From the NCBI GenBank assembly GCA_965215225.1, contig OZ244039.1, forward strand, positions 1 to 64,000: a stretch of DNA of 64,000 nucleotides, given 5' to 3'. A program made the translations under genes and the position numbers. The notes beneath the pieces were generated by a model. The model ran no database searches, had not been told where the DNA came from, and saw only the letters and a list, made by a program, of their open reading frames with translations. The DNA comes from G965215225 sp965215225. Lineage in GTDB: Bacteria > Pseudomonadota > Gammaproteobacteria > CBDBNL01 > JAAOII01. Each line of letters begins with the position of its first letter. Positions within the stretch are counted from its first letter, which is position 1. Positions 19,665-28,811 of this stretch are shown one piece after another.

Positions 19665-20143
19665 ACCAGATCCTCATAGCTGGGTTCTTCTTGCATAGAA
19701 TTCGGCTCGCCTTGCATATGCATCAAGCATACCGGCAAATTGGTCTTGGCCGCTGCTGCTAGTGCGCCGGGCAATCTCAGCGAGCGAACATCATTTATCA
19801 AGGAGGCTCCCGCCTCAGCCGCCAGCTCCATCAGCCTGGGTCGGCTGGTATCTACCGAAATAGGAATAGCCAGTCTCTTACTCAGTGTGGCAACCAGATT
19901 GAGCACTCTGTCTATTTCCTCTTCTTCGCTCACTTGGGCTGCGCCCGGTCGAGTAGATTCTCCTCCCAGATCCAAAATGGCGGCGCCTTCTTCCGCTAAT
20001 TGTTCGCCTCGCCTGAGCGCCTCATCATAGCTGTTCCATCTGCCGCCATCATAGAAAGAATCGGGAGTAAGATTCAAAATTCCCATGATATGAGGCCGGG
20101 CAAGAGAGAGTCGATACTTGCCTAGACGAAAGAAGTCTCCCAT
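19310..20143 (-). CDS. folP: Dihydropteroate synthase
   Basis: Condenses p-aminobenzoate with hydroxymethyl-dihydropterin diphosphate in cytosolic folate synthesis. 277 residues, usual length. Motifs in order: GILNLTPDSF (21-30), GGESTRPGA, SVDTSR, LINDVRS, LMHMQG, IDPGFGFGKT, LVGLSRKSFLG, and RVHDV near the C-terminus, which together make the pterin and pABA sites. The ATG lies 3 bases after the aroB stop, so the two are probably one transcript. Its 3' part has been copied to 5750-6104. Confidence 0.96.
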   Translation of the reverse strand: MGDFFRLGKYRLSLARPHIMGILNLTPDSFYDGGRWNSYDEALRRGEQLAEEGAAILDLGGESTRPGAAQVSEEEEIDRVLNLVATLSKRLAIPISVDTSRPRLMELAAEAGASLINDVRSLRLPGALAAAAKTNLPVCLMHMQGEPNSMQEEPSYEDLVKEVADFLTERIAASVAAGIAKEQLLIDPGFGFGKTFAHNLTLWHKLADFKSLGCPLLVGLSRKSFLGTITNRRPEDRLAASIMAAGLAAQKGAWILRVHDVAASLDALKVAAVLTRG

Positions 20144-20146
20144 CTG

Positions 20147-21247
20147 CTATGCCCTAAGCATCCAGCGAACAGCGTCTTCCATCAGCTCCAGTATCTGAGC
20201 TGGCTCATATGGCTGGCTGAGATAGGCCTTGCCTATCTCAGCCAAGAGGATAAGCGAAATCCGACTATCCTTCTTCTTCTTATCCTGCCTCATAAAATCA
20301 ATCAGGTAAGCAGGTTGTAAATCGACCGGCAGCCGGGTCGGCAGACCAGCTGAACGAATCAGCTGTTCAATGAGATGATAATCGGATTGGCTAAGATTTC
20401 CCAGCCGAGTTGAAATAGCAGCCGCTAGACAAATGCCTATTGCCACAGCATGACCATGCTTAATACCTCGATAAGATTGTCGGGCTTCTAACGCATGGCC
20501 AAATGTATGACCCAGATTGAGCAGGGCGCGCGAGGCAGAGCCTCTACTCTTCTCGGTCTCATCCTGTTGAATAAAGTGCGCTTTAATCTCACAGCTGCGC
20601 CTTATGATTGGCGCCAAGTTCTCTTCACTAGGCGACGAGGCAAAAAAGCCTTCCAGCTGAATAAAGAAATCCCTATCAGCCAATAGAGCTGCTTTGATAA
20701 TCTCGGCATAACCAGATGTCATCTCTTCTGGTGGCAGACTCTTCAATAGATCTAAGCAGAGAATTACCGAACGCGGCTGATGAAAGAAGCCCACTAGATT
20801 CTTCCCGTTCGGCAAATTGACGCCTGTCTTGCCGCCCAAAGAGGCATCCACCTGTGCCAATAGAGTGGTCGGCAGATAGACCACCTCAATACCGCGCATA
20901 TAGCCAGCCGCGATGAAGCCAACCATGTCGGTCACCACTCCACCGCCAAAAGCTATGAGCGCCGAATGGCGCGACAAGCCGAGCTCGGCTATTTGTTGCC
21001 ACAGCTTTTCCGCCTGAGACAGGTTCTTGTATTCCTCTCCATCTGGTAACAACAAAGGACGAGATGGCAAATCCAGTCGGCTCAGCTGGTCGCCATACAA
21101 TGCCATAAGAGCAGGACTGGTGATGAGAGCCTGCCTATCACTTGTTGCCAGCTGGGCTCTTAGCAGCTGGGCAAGCTGAGCCAGCCTGGCCAACTGATAG
21201 ACAGGGGTAGTGCCGCTGCTGTGTTCAATGGTTAGAAATGGTTGCAT
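20147..21247 (-). CDS. aroB: 3-dehydroquinate synthase
   Basis: Converts DAHP to 3-dehydroquinate (shikimate pathway) using NAD and a divalent metal. 366 residues. Motifs: LLPDGEEYKN, the glycine-rich GGGVVTDMVGF NAD loop, PTTLLAQVDASLGGKTGVN, GYAEIIKAAL (metal Glu), NLGHTFGHALE and KHGHAVAIG (metal His residues). Upstream member of an aroB-folP pair, divergent from mlaA. Confidence 0.96.
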   Translation of the reverse strand: MQPFLTIEHSSGTTPVYQLARLAQLAQLLRAQLATSDRQALITSPALMALYGDQLSRLDLPSRPLLLPDGEEYKNLSQAEKLWQQIAELGLSRHSALIAFGGGVVTDMVGFIAAGYMRGIEVVYLPTTLLAQVDASLGGKTGVNLPNGKNLVGFFHQPRSVILCLDLLKSLPPEEMTSGYAEIIKAALLADRDFFIQLEGFFASSPSEENLAPIIRRSCEIKAHFIQQDETEKSRGSASRALLNLGHTFGHALEARQSYRGIKHGHAVAIGICLAAAISTRLGNLSQSDYHLIEQLIRSAGLPTRLPVDLQPAYLIDFMRQDKKKKDSRISLILLAEIGKAYLSQPYEPAQILELMEDAVRWMLRA

Positions 21248-21345
21248 GGGTTAAAATCGATATTATTTTAGTCCCTATAATATCCCTTTTGATATTAAGT
21301 AAACTAGAAGCACTCGGCTTTTGATTAATTGAATTAGAAACACTC
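21248..21345. promoter_or_regulatory. Divergent promoter region aroB / mlaA
   Basis: 98-base AT-rich spacer between divergent genes. A plus-strand TATAAT at 21276-21281 is a candidate -10 for mlaA. The minus strand has TATTAT-like sequences near 21260-21280 that could serve aroB. A near-direct repeat GAAGCACTCG / GAAACACTCG lies just before the mlaA start. Confidence 0.4.
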
Positions 21346-22176
21346 GTGATTAAACGAATTACAAACACCTGCCTTGCCCTCTTGGTTCTTTGTGCTTCCA
21401 ACACAATGGCACAAGAGACAAATCCTCAAGACCCTTGGGAAAAGAGCAATCGCGCCGTCTATGAGTTCAACGACTTTCTTGACCGCAACTTCCTTCTGCC
21501 CGTTGCCGAAGGCTATGACTATATCACACCTAACTTTGTGCAAACTGGCGTTCGCAACTTCTTCAACAACCTAGCCGAACCTACGACCCTACTAAATGAC
21601 TTGTTACAGCTAAAGATGGTGAGCTTCTATCGAACTACGGCGCGATTTGCTATCAATAGTGTGCTCGGGATTGGCGGGGTCATTGATGTGGCACAGCATA
21701 TCCAATTAGAAAGACAAGTGGAGGATCTGGGTCAGACCCTAGGCTATTGGGGAGTAGGCGCTGGTCCCTATACAGTCATACCTCTCCTAGGACCCAGCAC
21801 CGCGCGCGATAGCTTACCGACCATTCTTACCTTCATCTATGGTTCTGATTTAGTAAGTCTCCCCATAGGTCAGGCTGAGAGCAATATTCTTACTTTCATT
21901 AATATCATAGACACAAGAAATCGGCTCAGACCGCTAGAACTCACCCTAGAAGAAGCCATAAAAGAAGGCAGATTTGAAGACAGATATAGCGGTATTCGCG
22001 ATGTCTTCCTCCAGAATCGCCGCTATCAGGTATTGGATGGACGGATCCCGCTTGATGCACTTGAGGAGTTGGAGGAATTCGACGACCTAGAGGAGCTAGA
22101 AGAACTAGACCAGCTAGATGAGTTAGAATTTCTCAATCAACCAATTGAGCTAAACAGCTCCTATGAATCAGAATAA
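21346..22176 (+). CDS. mlaA: MlaA/VacJ-family outer-membrane lipid-asymmetry protein
   Basis: MlaA removes mislocalised phospholipids from the outer leaflet of the outer membrane. Family signature DPWEKSNRAVYEFND at about residue 28, followed by TPNFVQTGVRNFFNNLAEPTTLLNDLL and GYWGVGAGPYTVIPLLGPSTARD. Starts at GTG 21346. The signal peptide (ALLVLCASNTMA) has no good lipobox: Cys16 follows Leu, whereas typical MlaA is a lipoprotein. The C-terminus ends in a Leu/Glu/Asp-rich stretch (ELEEFDDLEELEELDQLDEL) not typical of the family, in keeping with other acidic expansions here. Overlaps tilS by 14 bases. No mlaBCDEF genes are adjacent. Confidence 0.88.
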   Translation: MIKRITNTCLALLVLCASNTMAQETNPQDPWEKSNRAVYEFNDFLDRNFLLPVAEGYDYITPNFVQTGVRNFFNNLAEPTTLLNDLLQLKMVSFYRTTARFAINSVLGIGGVIDVAQHIQLERQVEDLGQTLGYWGVGAGPYTVIPLLGPSTARDSLPTILTFIYGSDLVSLPIGQAESNILTFINIIDTRNRLRPLELTLEEAIKEGRFEDRYSGIRDVFLQNRRYQVLDGRIPLDALEELEEFDDLEELEELDQLDELEFLNQPIELNSSYESE

Positions 22177-23485
22177 CAGCCTGCTCCATCCACTGGAAAA
22201 GGAGCTGCTAGACCAGCTGCCACAAGCGGGGCAAATATACATAGCCTATAGTGGCGGGATGGACTCGACTGTGCTACTTCATTGTTGTCTTAGATTGAAG
22301 CGCCAAGGACTATTAAACAGCCGCCTAGCCGCTTGGCATATCAACCATCAGCTGCTTCCCCAAGCCAATAGCTGGGAGGAGCATTGTATTAACCAATGCA
22401 AGAATCTTAAGCTGCAGATAAAGATATCCCGCATTCAAGTCAATCAGAAGGGCAAAGAGAGTATGGAAATGGCAGCGCGCCTTGGTCGCTATAGCCTATG
22501 GGAAGAGGAACTGCCGACTGATGCCCTATTGCTTCAAGCCCATCACCAAAGAGATCAGGCTGAGACCCTGCTGCTGAGATTGATGAGGGGAAGTCGCAAC
22601 CTAAATGGCATCCCACAACAACGCAAACTAGGCAGAGGGCTTGTGTGCCGTCCCTTCCTCCAAACCCCCTATACAGAAATAAGCAGCTACCAGCAAGAAA
22701 AATCCCTCCTATATATACATGACCCCAGCAATTTGGATAGCTCAATAGAACGCAACTTCATTCGCCATAGGCTGCTGCCTCTAATCAGCCAAAAGTGGCA
22801 GGCGGTGGAAGCCAATTTGTCCCATAGTGCCGACCGACTGAATCTACTAGGAGAAATAACAGCCAAATGGATTGGGCAAGAGCAGGATCTGTCTCACCAT
22901 AGACTAGCTGTCGCCAGCATCCTAGCCATGAAACCTATTGAGGCTGAACTCCTAATTAATGCTTGGCTTGACCAACATAAGCTGGCTATCCTCCCTCGTC
23001 CGCTGACTGCTGAGTTGCTAAAACAGCTCAGGGCAGGCCCCGATGCCTCACCCAGGATCCAATGGAACCGAGTTGAGATGCATCGCTATGATGGCTATCT
23101 CTATGCTATGCCGCTATTGCCTGAGACAAACAAAAAAGACAAGCCCCTAGCTTTCCTAATGAAAGAAACCAAGGCTGAGTATCCAGTTTTGCTTGGTGCC
23201 ATTGTCATAACCGGAGGCGAAGGATTAGAGCTCGGCATTGGTTATAGACAAGGGGGAGAGAAGATCAAGCTCAACGGAAGCAGCCACTCGCTAAAGAACC
23301 TCCTCCAACAAAATCGCGTCCCCCCTTGGCTAAGACCCTATGTTCCCCTAATCCATCACCATGACAAGCTGGTCGCGGTTGCAGCCATCAATGAAAGACA
23401 GGATTTTCTGATTGAAAACGCCATAAGTGTGGAGTGGAAACTTGCGCCTCATTATGGCCACCTCAATATGAAGCCGAGCAAATGA
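22163..23485 (+). CDS. tilS: tRNA(Ile)-lysidine synthetase
   Basis: Modifies C34 of the CAU-anticodon tRNA-Ile to lysidine so it reads AUA. 440 residues. The PP-loop ATP site YSGGMDSTVLLH is at about residues 29-40; LLLQAHHQRDQAETLLLRLMRGS is the typical second TilS block; NFIRHRLLPL follows. The C-terminal substrate-binding region has LKNLLQQNRVPPWLR and PL. Overlaps mlaA and touches the next gene through ATGA, so these genes are probably translated from one mRNA. Confidence 0.94.
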   Translation: MNQNNSLLHPLEKELLDQLPQAGQIYIAYSGGMDSTVLLHCCLRLKRQGLLNSRLAAWHINHQLLPQANSWEEHCINQCKNLKLQIKISRIQVNQKGKESMEMAARLGRYSLWEEELPTDALLLQAHHQRDQAETLLLRLMRGSRNLNGIPQQRKLGRGLVCRPFLQTPYTEISSYQQEKSLLYIHDPSNLDSSIERNFIRHRLLPLISQKWQAVEANLSHSADRLNLLGEITAKWIGQEQDLSHHRLAVASILAMKPIEAELLINAWLDQHKLAILPRPLTAELLKQLRAGPDASPRIQWNRVEMHRYDGYLYAMPLLPETNKKDKPLAFLMKETKAEYPVLLGAIVITGGEGLELGIGYRQGGEKIKLNGSSHSLKNLLQQNRVPPWLRPYVPLIHHHDKLVAVAAINERQDFLIENAISVEWKLAPHYGHLNMKPSK

Positions 23486-24231
23486 TAGCAGATGGCAATC
23501 TAAAGCTGGTTTATCAGCTGCTCCATGAACAAGCAAGCCTGTTAACTATTGAGCAGCGGAAGCTCCTTAATAGACAGGACAATAAGCAAGATGCTGAATT
23601 AGAGAAGCTCCGTAACCAAACCCATGAGCTCATCAAAACAAAGATGATGGCGAGATTCCCCAATGAAGAATTTTTAACCCCTCAAGAGCCGGCACCAAAA
23701 GGAGATGGCTATTATTGGCGCATCTATCCGGTTAGTGAGACAGAAAACTTTCTTCGCCGCTCTTCTAAGTGGACTCTTGCAGTCACCGGTCATTGGCAGC
23801 AAAGACTACACAAGGGGCTCATAGTAGAAGGCAGTAGAACCAATTACTATTGGACAAGACGGAATGCCGGTTCCTATAGCAAGTTTGAGAGATTGAGAGC
23901 GAGTAAGAAGCGAGACTTGAATCAGCTGATTTTTGGTTGCGATATGCCCTATAGACTATTCTTGTCTTGCTTGGAAGAAGGTGCCCATAGGGTCTTCAAT
24001 AGCGGTTCGCTCCTTCTCAATGCGGCCGATTGTGCGGGCGGTCAGACAGATGTGTTCATTGCCAAGAACAATACGCCTTTAATAATGCTCGCCGCCCTGC
24101 TAATAGAAGAGGCGGGCGGATTGGTGTGTGATGATAGGGGCGACTCATTTAGGGCTTCTTCTCAAGGCATTATTGCAGCAAACAATCGCCTCTTGGGTCT
24201 GCTAATCAAAGAGCAGTTTGCTGGTTCCTAG
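23482..24231 (+). CDS. Inositol-monophosphatase-fold protein with lost catalytic motifs
   Basis: Colinear with SuhB/IMPase proteins: NEEFLTPQE occupies the place of the ITEES motif, YPVSETENFLRRSSKWTLAVTG the place of IDPLDGTTNFIKRLPHFAVSI, VFNSGSLLLNAADCAGGQTDVF the place of RATGSAALDLAYVAAGRVDGF, then LLIEEAGGLVCDDRGDSF and GIIAANNRLL. The metal-binding DPxDG residues and the later WD are absent (NTPLIMLAALL), so phosphatase activity is unlikely. I chose the ATG at 23482, which overlaps the tilS stop as ATGA and gives a SuhB-like N-terminus; an upstream ATG at 23434 is possible. E. coli SuhB has a non-enzymatic role in rRNA antitermination, a possible reason for retention. The stop shares the CTAG with the convergent tctA stop. 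Confidence 0.75.
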   Translation: MIADGNLKLVYQLLHEQASLLTIEQRKLLNRQDNKQDAELEKLRNQTHELIKTKMMARFPNEEFLTPQEPAPKGDGYYWRIYPVSETENFLRRSSKWTLAVTGHWQQRLHKGLIVEGSRTNYYWTRRNAGSYSKFERLRASKKRDLNQLIFGCDMPYRLFLSCLEEGAHRVFNSGSLLLNAADCAGGQTDVFIAKNNTPLIMLAALLIEEAGGLVCDDRGDSFRASSQGIIAANNRLLGLLIKEQFAGS

Positions 24232-25757
24232 CCGCCCTCACCAGCAGAAGAACGAGGATATCTTTTCATCAACCGCCACACATAGTAGCTGACTATTGGA
24301 TAGAAAACAACTACCAGGGTCAAAATATTAATCACCAGGGATATGGGTCGGTCCCAGAGAAAGGACAGTGAGCCGTCATTAATAGTCAGGGCACGGCGCA
24401 AATTGGTTTCCATCAAGCCGCCGAGGATAAAGCCCATCAACATAGGCGCCATCGGAAAGTCCAACAGGCGAAGAAAGAGCGCACAGACAGCAATAAAGAT
24501 CATCGCCTGGATATCAAAGGTATTGAAAGATACCAAATAGACCCCTATTAAGGAGAAAAAGACTATCAGTGGCACCAAGAACTGGCGCGGAACAGACAGC
24601 AGGCGCGAAATATAGGGTATGAGCGGTAGATTAAAGACAAAGAGAATGATATTACCCACATACATAGAAATGATGACCGACCAAAACAGGGCGGGGTTTT
24701 CAGTAAGAAGGAGCGGGCCTGGCTGAACACCGAAGGAGATGAGGGCTCCTAACATGATCGCGGTGGTGCCTGAGCCGGGAATGCCAAGTGTCAACAGGGG
24801 AACAAAAGAACCAGTGCAGGCAGCGTTATTTGCCGTCTCTGGCGCGGCAAGACCTCTTAGACTACCTGAGCCAAACTCTTTTTTCCTCTTGGCGCTGGCT
24901 AGATTCCTTTCCATCCCATAAGCAAGAAAACTAGCAATGGTGGCGCCTGCACCTGGTAATACCCCCACAAAGAAACCCATTATGGATGAGCGGCCAATAG
25001 TTGGCGTTATCTCCTTCACCTCTGAGCGCGAGAGTTTGAGGCTGCCTAATTTGGTCGACTCTTTTGATAGGCTGCTCTTTTCCCGCTTAAGAATGTTCAT
25101 CATGGCCTCAGAAAGGGCAAAGGTTGCCATAGCAAGCAGGATGAAACTAATGCCATCAACCAGATTAATCATACCAAAAGTAAATCTCTGCACCCCGCTA
25201 ATCCTATCCATACCAATAGTGGATAGCATCAGACCCAGGATAGTAGCAAGCAGGGCGCGCAGAAACTGCCCTCGGCCGGCAAAGGCTGCCACAGCAGTCA
25301 AACCCAAAACCATCAGACAAAAATAATCGGCTGATTGAAAAGAGATGGCTACCTGAGCCAAAGCAGGCGCCGCAACCAGTAAGAATATGGCGGCTATAGT
25401 GCCACCACTAAAAGAAGAGTAGGCTGCTATCGCCAGCGCCTTACCGGGAAAACCTTTCTTTGCCAGCGGGAAACCATCAAACGCGGTAGCCACTGTGCCA
25501 GCTATGCCCGGTGCATTTATCAAAATAGACGAGGTAGAACCGCCAAATACCGCGCCATAATAGACTCCCGCCATAAGTATCATCCCAGAAGCCGGGTCAA
25601 AACTATAGGTAATAGGAATCATCAGGGCGATGGCGGATATGGGACCTAGACCGGGAAGCAAGCCGATAAAGGTGCCAACGAAGCAGCCTAGCAAGACCAT
25701 CACTAGATTGATTGGTGTAAAAGCGGTAGATAAGCCTAACTGAATTCCTTCCCACAT
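24228..25757 (-). CDS. tctA: Tripartite tricarboxylate transporter, large membrane subunit
   Basis: 509-residue polytopic inner-membrane protein of the TctA family. It forms the translocation pathway for citrate-type or other carboxylates, driven by ion gradient. Family motifs: GLLPGLGPISAIALMIP near residue 33, YGAVFGGSTSSILINAPG, FFVGVLPGAGATIASFLAYGMER, GSFVPLLTLGIPGSGTTAIMLGAL. Last gene of tctC-tctB-tctA. Its stop overlaps the convergent IMPase-like gene by 4 bases. Substrate cannot be read from sequence. Confidence 0.95.
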   Translation of the reverse strand: MWEGIQLGLSTAFTPINLVMVLLGCFVGTFIGLLPGLGPISAIALMIPITYSFDPASGMILMAGVYYGAVFGGSTSSILINAPGIAGTVATAFDGFPLAKKGFPGKALAIAAYSSFSGGTIAAIFLLVAAPALAQVAISFQSADYFCLMVLGLTAVAAFAGRGQFLRALLATILGLMLSTIGMDRISGVQRFTFGMINLVDGISFILLAMATFALSEAMMNILKREKSSLSKESTKLGSLKLSRSEVKEITPTIGRSSIMGFFVGVLPGAGATIASFLAYGMERNLASAKRKKEFGSGSLRGLAAPETANNAACTGSFVPLLTLGIPGSGTTAIMLGALISFGVQPGPLLLTENPALFWSVIISMYVGNIILFVFNLPLIPYISRLLSVPRQFLVPLIVFFSLIGVYLVSFNTFDIQAMIFIAVCALFLRLLDFPMAPMLMGFILGGLMETNLRRALTINDGSLSFLWDRPISLVINILTLVVVFYPIVSYYVWRLMKRYPRSSAGEGG

Positions 25758-25761
25758 AAGA

Positions 25762-26250
25762 CTATTCTAGTAGGTCTAACCAAAAGAGGCCTGGGTCAAT
25801 ATAGATGCCGAGGAGATAATTGAACACTCCCCAAAAGAAGGCTATGAGAATCACCGATACCAATAGCATGACGCCGATTCGTCTTTCACCCAGAATATAA
25901 AAACCACCATTCAAGAACAAGAAGGTGGCAAGAAAAAAGCCAAGATAATTAAAAATCACCCCATAGATAGACATCAAAATAAAAAGGGCGCCAGTGGAAA
26001 ACCAATCCATCTTCTTTATGCGCCCAACAAAGTCCTTGTCTTCATCAGGCAGAACTAGCAATAGGACCGAAAGAATCACTCCAGCCACGGCAATATATAA
26101 AGGCAGAGTGCGGGCGGTGAAAGTTTCTACCTGACTAGAGAACAGCGGAATGCTGAGCGAATACCAGCCATAGATAAGAGATAGGAGTAAAAAGAACATC
26201 CCTCCAATGATCTTCTTACTGCTATGTCTTGCTTTGAAATGGCGGAGCAT
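25762..26250 (-). CDS. tctB: Tripartite tricarboxylate transporter, small membrane subunit
   Basis: 162 residues with about four hydrophobic segments, the size and place of TctB between tctC and tctA (4-base gap to tctA). Identity rests mainly on context and topology. Its ATG lies six bases after a strong palindrome and has no evident Shine-Dalgarno, so translation may depend on the hairpin or on coupling. Confidence 0.87.
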   Translation of the reverse strand: MLRHFKARHSSKKIIGGMFFLLLSLIYGWYSLSIPLFSSQVETFTARTLPLYIAVAGVILSVLLLVLPDEDKDFVGRIKKMDWFSTGALFILMSIYGVIFNYLGFFLATFLFLNGGFYILGERRIGVMLLVSVILIAFFWGVFNYLLGIYIDPGLFWLDLLE

Positions 26251-26255
26251 AATAA

Positions 26256-26285
26256 TAAGAATAGGGGCATATGCCCCTATTCTTA
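26256..26285. promoter_or_regulatory. Perfect 30-bp palindrome between tctC and tctB
   Basis: Fifteen-base arms, centred between 26270 and 26271, reading AGGGGCAT/ATGCCCCT at the core. On the minus strand it follows the tctC stop and ends six bases before the tctB ATG. Such hairpins commonly raise the level of the binding-protein mRNA over the membrane-subunit genes. A repressor operator is the alternative. Confidence 0.6.
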
Positions 26286-26299
26286 AATTTCCTATCTGA

Positions 26300-27280
26300 T
26301 TATAAGAAGCCGAGTTGCTCCAGCAGCGCTCCTATAACTTCTTCTTGTTGCTCTAAGAAGCTATAGAAGTCGTATGGACCTACAACATAGTTATTAACCC
26401 AGCCATTTCTTGATCTGACCGTTTCCCACTCAGGCGTATCATACATTTGCCTCAACACCTCATTGTATTCGGCAACCTTTGTAGCTGGTGTGCCAGGAGC
26501 GGCAAAGAAGCCACGCCAGTTAGCAAACTCAACGTCATAACCTTGTTCTTTCAAACTAGGAACATCTGGTGCATCTGGCACTCTTTCAGGGCCAGTCATT
26601 GCAAGTATCCTAACCGTTCCAGCCCGTTGAAGCTCTAAGGCTTCACTAAGACCAGTAGATAGCATTGCAGTCTCACCGGCTAACAAAGCCGTCATGGCTG
26701 CACCACCTGCATCATAGGAAACATAGACTACCTTAGTGGGATCGCCACCGGCTGCTTGAAAAGCAAGGGCAACAGAAATGTGATCCAAGCTACCAGCTAC
26801 TGAACCGCCAGCTACTTTCACACTATTGGGATCCTGTTGGAAGTCGGCAGCAACCTCGCGCCAAGTATTATAAGGAGAGTCATTACGAACCACCACAGCC
26901 TGATAGTCGGTAATCACTCCTGCCACCGGAACTAGATCACGAAAAGACTGAGGAAACACCTTGGTCAATGAACGCAAGACTATAGGAGTGGAATTAACCA
27001 TCAGGGTTCGTTTGGCTTTACGCGACTTACTCGTCTTTATCAAATGAGCTATTGCCACCCCGCCACCACCACCAGAAAGATTCTGATAGGATGCTCTCTT
27101 AACAAGACCAGACTTGGTCAAGGCTTCGCCAACACCTCTGGCAGTGCCATCCCAGCCTCCACCGGCGCCGCCGGGGATTAGGAAATGAATGTTATTAACC
27201 GCTGCCATCGAAACTGGAGAAAAAAGCAGTGATCCAGCAGCAAGGCAAGCGGCTATAGTTCTTAATATTTTGTTTTGCAT
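26300..27280 (-). CDS. tctC: Tripartite tricarboxylate transporter, periplasmic binding protein
   Basis: 326 residues. Cleavable signal peptide (FSPVSMAA) and the Bug/TctC fold: IHFLIPGGAGGGWDGTARGVGEAL, YQNLSGGGGGVAIAHL, VPVAGVITDYQAVVVRNDSP, KVAGGSVAGSLDHISVAL, ALLAGETAMLSTGLSEAL, GFFAAPGTP. First gene of tctCBA. A purine-rich AAAAGGA precedes the ATG. Binds a carboxylate-type substrate in the periplasm; which one is unknown. Confidence 0.94.
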   Translation of the reverse strand: MQNKILRTIAACLAAGSLLFSPVSMAAVNNIHFLIPGGAGGGWDGTARGVGEALTKSGLVKRASYQNLSGGGGGVAIAHLIKTSKSRKAKRTLMVNSTPIVLRSLTKVFPQSFRDLVPVAGVITDYQAVVVRNDSPYNTWREVAADFQQDPNSVKVAGGSVAGSLDHISVALAFQAAGGDPTKVVYVSYDAGGAAMTALLAGETAMLSTGLSEALELQRAGTVRILAMTGPERVPDAPDVPSLKEQGYDVEFANWRGFFAAPGTPATKVAEYNEVLRQMYDTPEWETVRSRNGWVNNYVVGPYDFYSFLEQQEEVIGALLEQLGFL

Positions 27281-28355
27281 AATATTGATTCCTTTTATAT
27301 ATAACTAACAAAAGATAGCTTCCATATTTACAAGCACATCTATAAGCTTATATTCCATCATCCTCCATAGAAAATGATGAACTCACAGAAGCGTCTTCAT
27401 AATAGCAAATTATACCAAATCTTATCAAATAAAGTGTCTTTTAGACAATATACAATTCCCCTTTTCAATTGGATCCCAGTAACTTTTTATGCCACAATCC
27501 TTATTTTTTTATCTCTTTTCTGGTTATTTTTATCTCAACTAGCACTCAATTAATAAAAGATGAATAGTTAGTTCTAAACCCGATAAGCCCCTTGTCTGTT
27601 GGATTGAGGCCGTTGAGGCTAAGGGACTAGTCAAGGCCGGGCATCTATATCTAAGAAGGAAAGCAGATTAGCTAAATGGGTTGGGTTGAAGCGGTTGAAG
27701 CTGAAGAACTAAATCAAAGCCAGCTACCTATATATAGGAAGAAAAGGAGATTGACTCGATGGGTCTGGCTGGGGTTCATCTGTCCTAGCCACTTCGGTTA
27801 AAGCGGTTGAAGCGGTTGAAGCTGAGGGATTAGTCGAAGCAAGTTATCAGCCCTATCTGTTATTAATGTTATTCCTATCTGTTATTAATGTTATTAAGGA
27901 GGGAAACTGCCGTCTAAACAGGTGTAGTTGGGGTTTGCCGTCTTCCCATCCTCCTAGCTGGAAGAGAAAATTTAAGGCAGAGTTTGGTCTAGTTGAAGAA
28001 CCTACAGCACAAATACTTCATTAACAATAATCTCATAAGGCTCTATGCCTATATATGTTTATAGCAACAAACACTGGTTTGAATTATAACAAGCAAAGCT
28101 AATGAGAGAAAAAATGAATAATCTGAAAGAGAAATGGAAGCTAGTCCGCTGGATTTTACCGATTTGATTGATGGAGAGAAGTACTATCTGTATAGTCGGT
28201 TGAATCTGGCGGCTGTCTCACTATATATCTTAGCTAATGACCGAACAGGTGCTGGATCATAGTAGAAGAGGCGGATGAATTCTGCTGACTTGATTAATAG
28301 ATAAGCAATGTAATTTGTGGGGCTGTCATCTAGTGGTGGTTTGATTGAAGGGAGG
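27281..28355. other. Gene-free region with degenerate lipoprotein 3'-end repeats
   Basis: No convincing gene. Bases about 27590-27960 hold several degenerate copies of the GCGGTTGAAGCTGAGG repeat family of 39471-40724. On the minus strand near 27905-27950 they still decode as a decayed GKPQLNQTRLD-like lipoprotein C-terminus. A 23-base direct repeat (CCTATCTGTTATTAATG...) sits at 27851 and 27874. A short frame near 28147-28262 (LDFTDLIDGEKYYLYS) resembles a fibronectin-type edge but is inconclusive. Confidence 0.5.
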
Positions 28356-28802
28356 CTATGGAAAATACACTGTCGGATAAGCATCCTCTATATCCGTTTT
28401 CAGCCTGACCATCTTCTTGCTCAACCTACCTATGCTTCCGTCCTCATAAGTAAAGATTACCTGAAAATCATAGTCCACCCATTCCTCAAGATTATCAACC
28501 CTATAAGAAGTCTCACCCAAACCAACCGAATAAACCTCAAGCTTGCCGCCTCGGCTAACCTCAACTTGAATGGAACGAATCGAAGCCCCATCACTCGGAA
28601 AGGTCCATTCTAAGATGGCATAGGTCTTAAGCGGGTGAACCACCAAATCTGAAGCAGCAAAGCGAATTGTTGGGTCTCCTCTTTCTTCGCCCTCGTTTTC
28701 GCCGCTTTGTCCGCCTCCTTCACAAGAAACCGAAAGAAGAACAGCCACCAGCACAACAAGCAAGCTCCGACCGTCCCAAAATCTTTGTGTCTTCATATTC
28801 AT
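28356..28802 (-). CDS. Short fibronectin-III-like lipoprotein (MNMKTQ family N-terminus)
   Basis: 148 residues from the ATG at 28802, which matches the MNMKTQ(R/K)FW start of the four larger array genes; a GGGAG sequence lies just upstream. Lipobox LLSVSC, a Gly/Glu linker, then one fibronectin-III-like domain (AILEWTFPSDGASIRSIQVEVS, YRVDNLEEWVDYDFQVIFTYEDGS) of the type found in the giant proteases. It has no TSP3, GLUG or WCD module. Either a real short surface lipoprotein or the 5' remnant of a longer gene. Confidence 0.68.
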   Translation of the reverse strand: MNMKTQRFWDGRSLLVVLVAVLLSVSCEGGGQSGENEGEERGDPTIRFAASDLVVHPLKTYAILEWTFPSDGASIRSIQVEVSRGGKLEVYSVGLGETSYRVDNLEEWVDYDFQVIFTYEDGSIGRLSKKMVRLKTDIEDAYPTVYFP

Positions 28803-28811
28803 AATACTCCC

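Noticed and set aside
28147..28262. Possible fibronectin-like gene remnant
   Set aside because: Only ~38 codons with weak resemblance and no start or flanking domain.
27281..28355. tRNA or small RNA gene in the long gap
   Set aside because: No cloverleaf, TPsiC-like GTTCRA context or terminator was found by eye; a covariance search was not possible.
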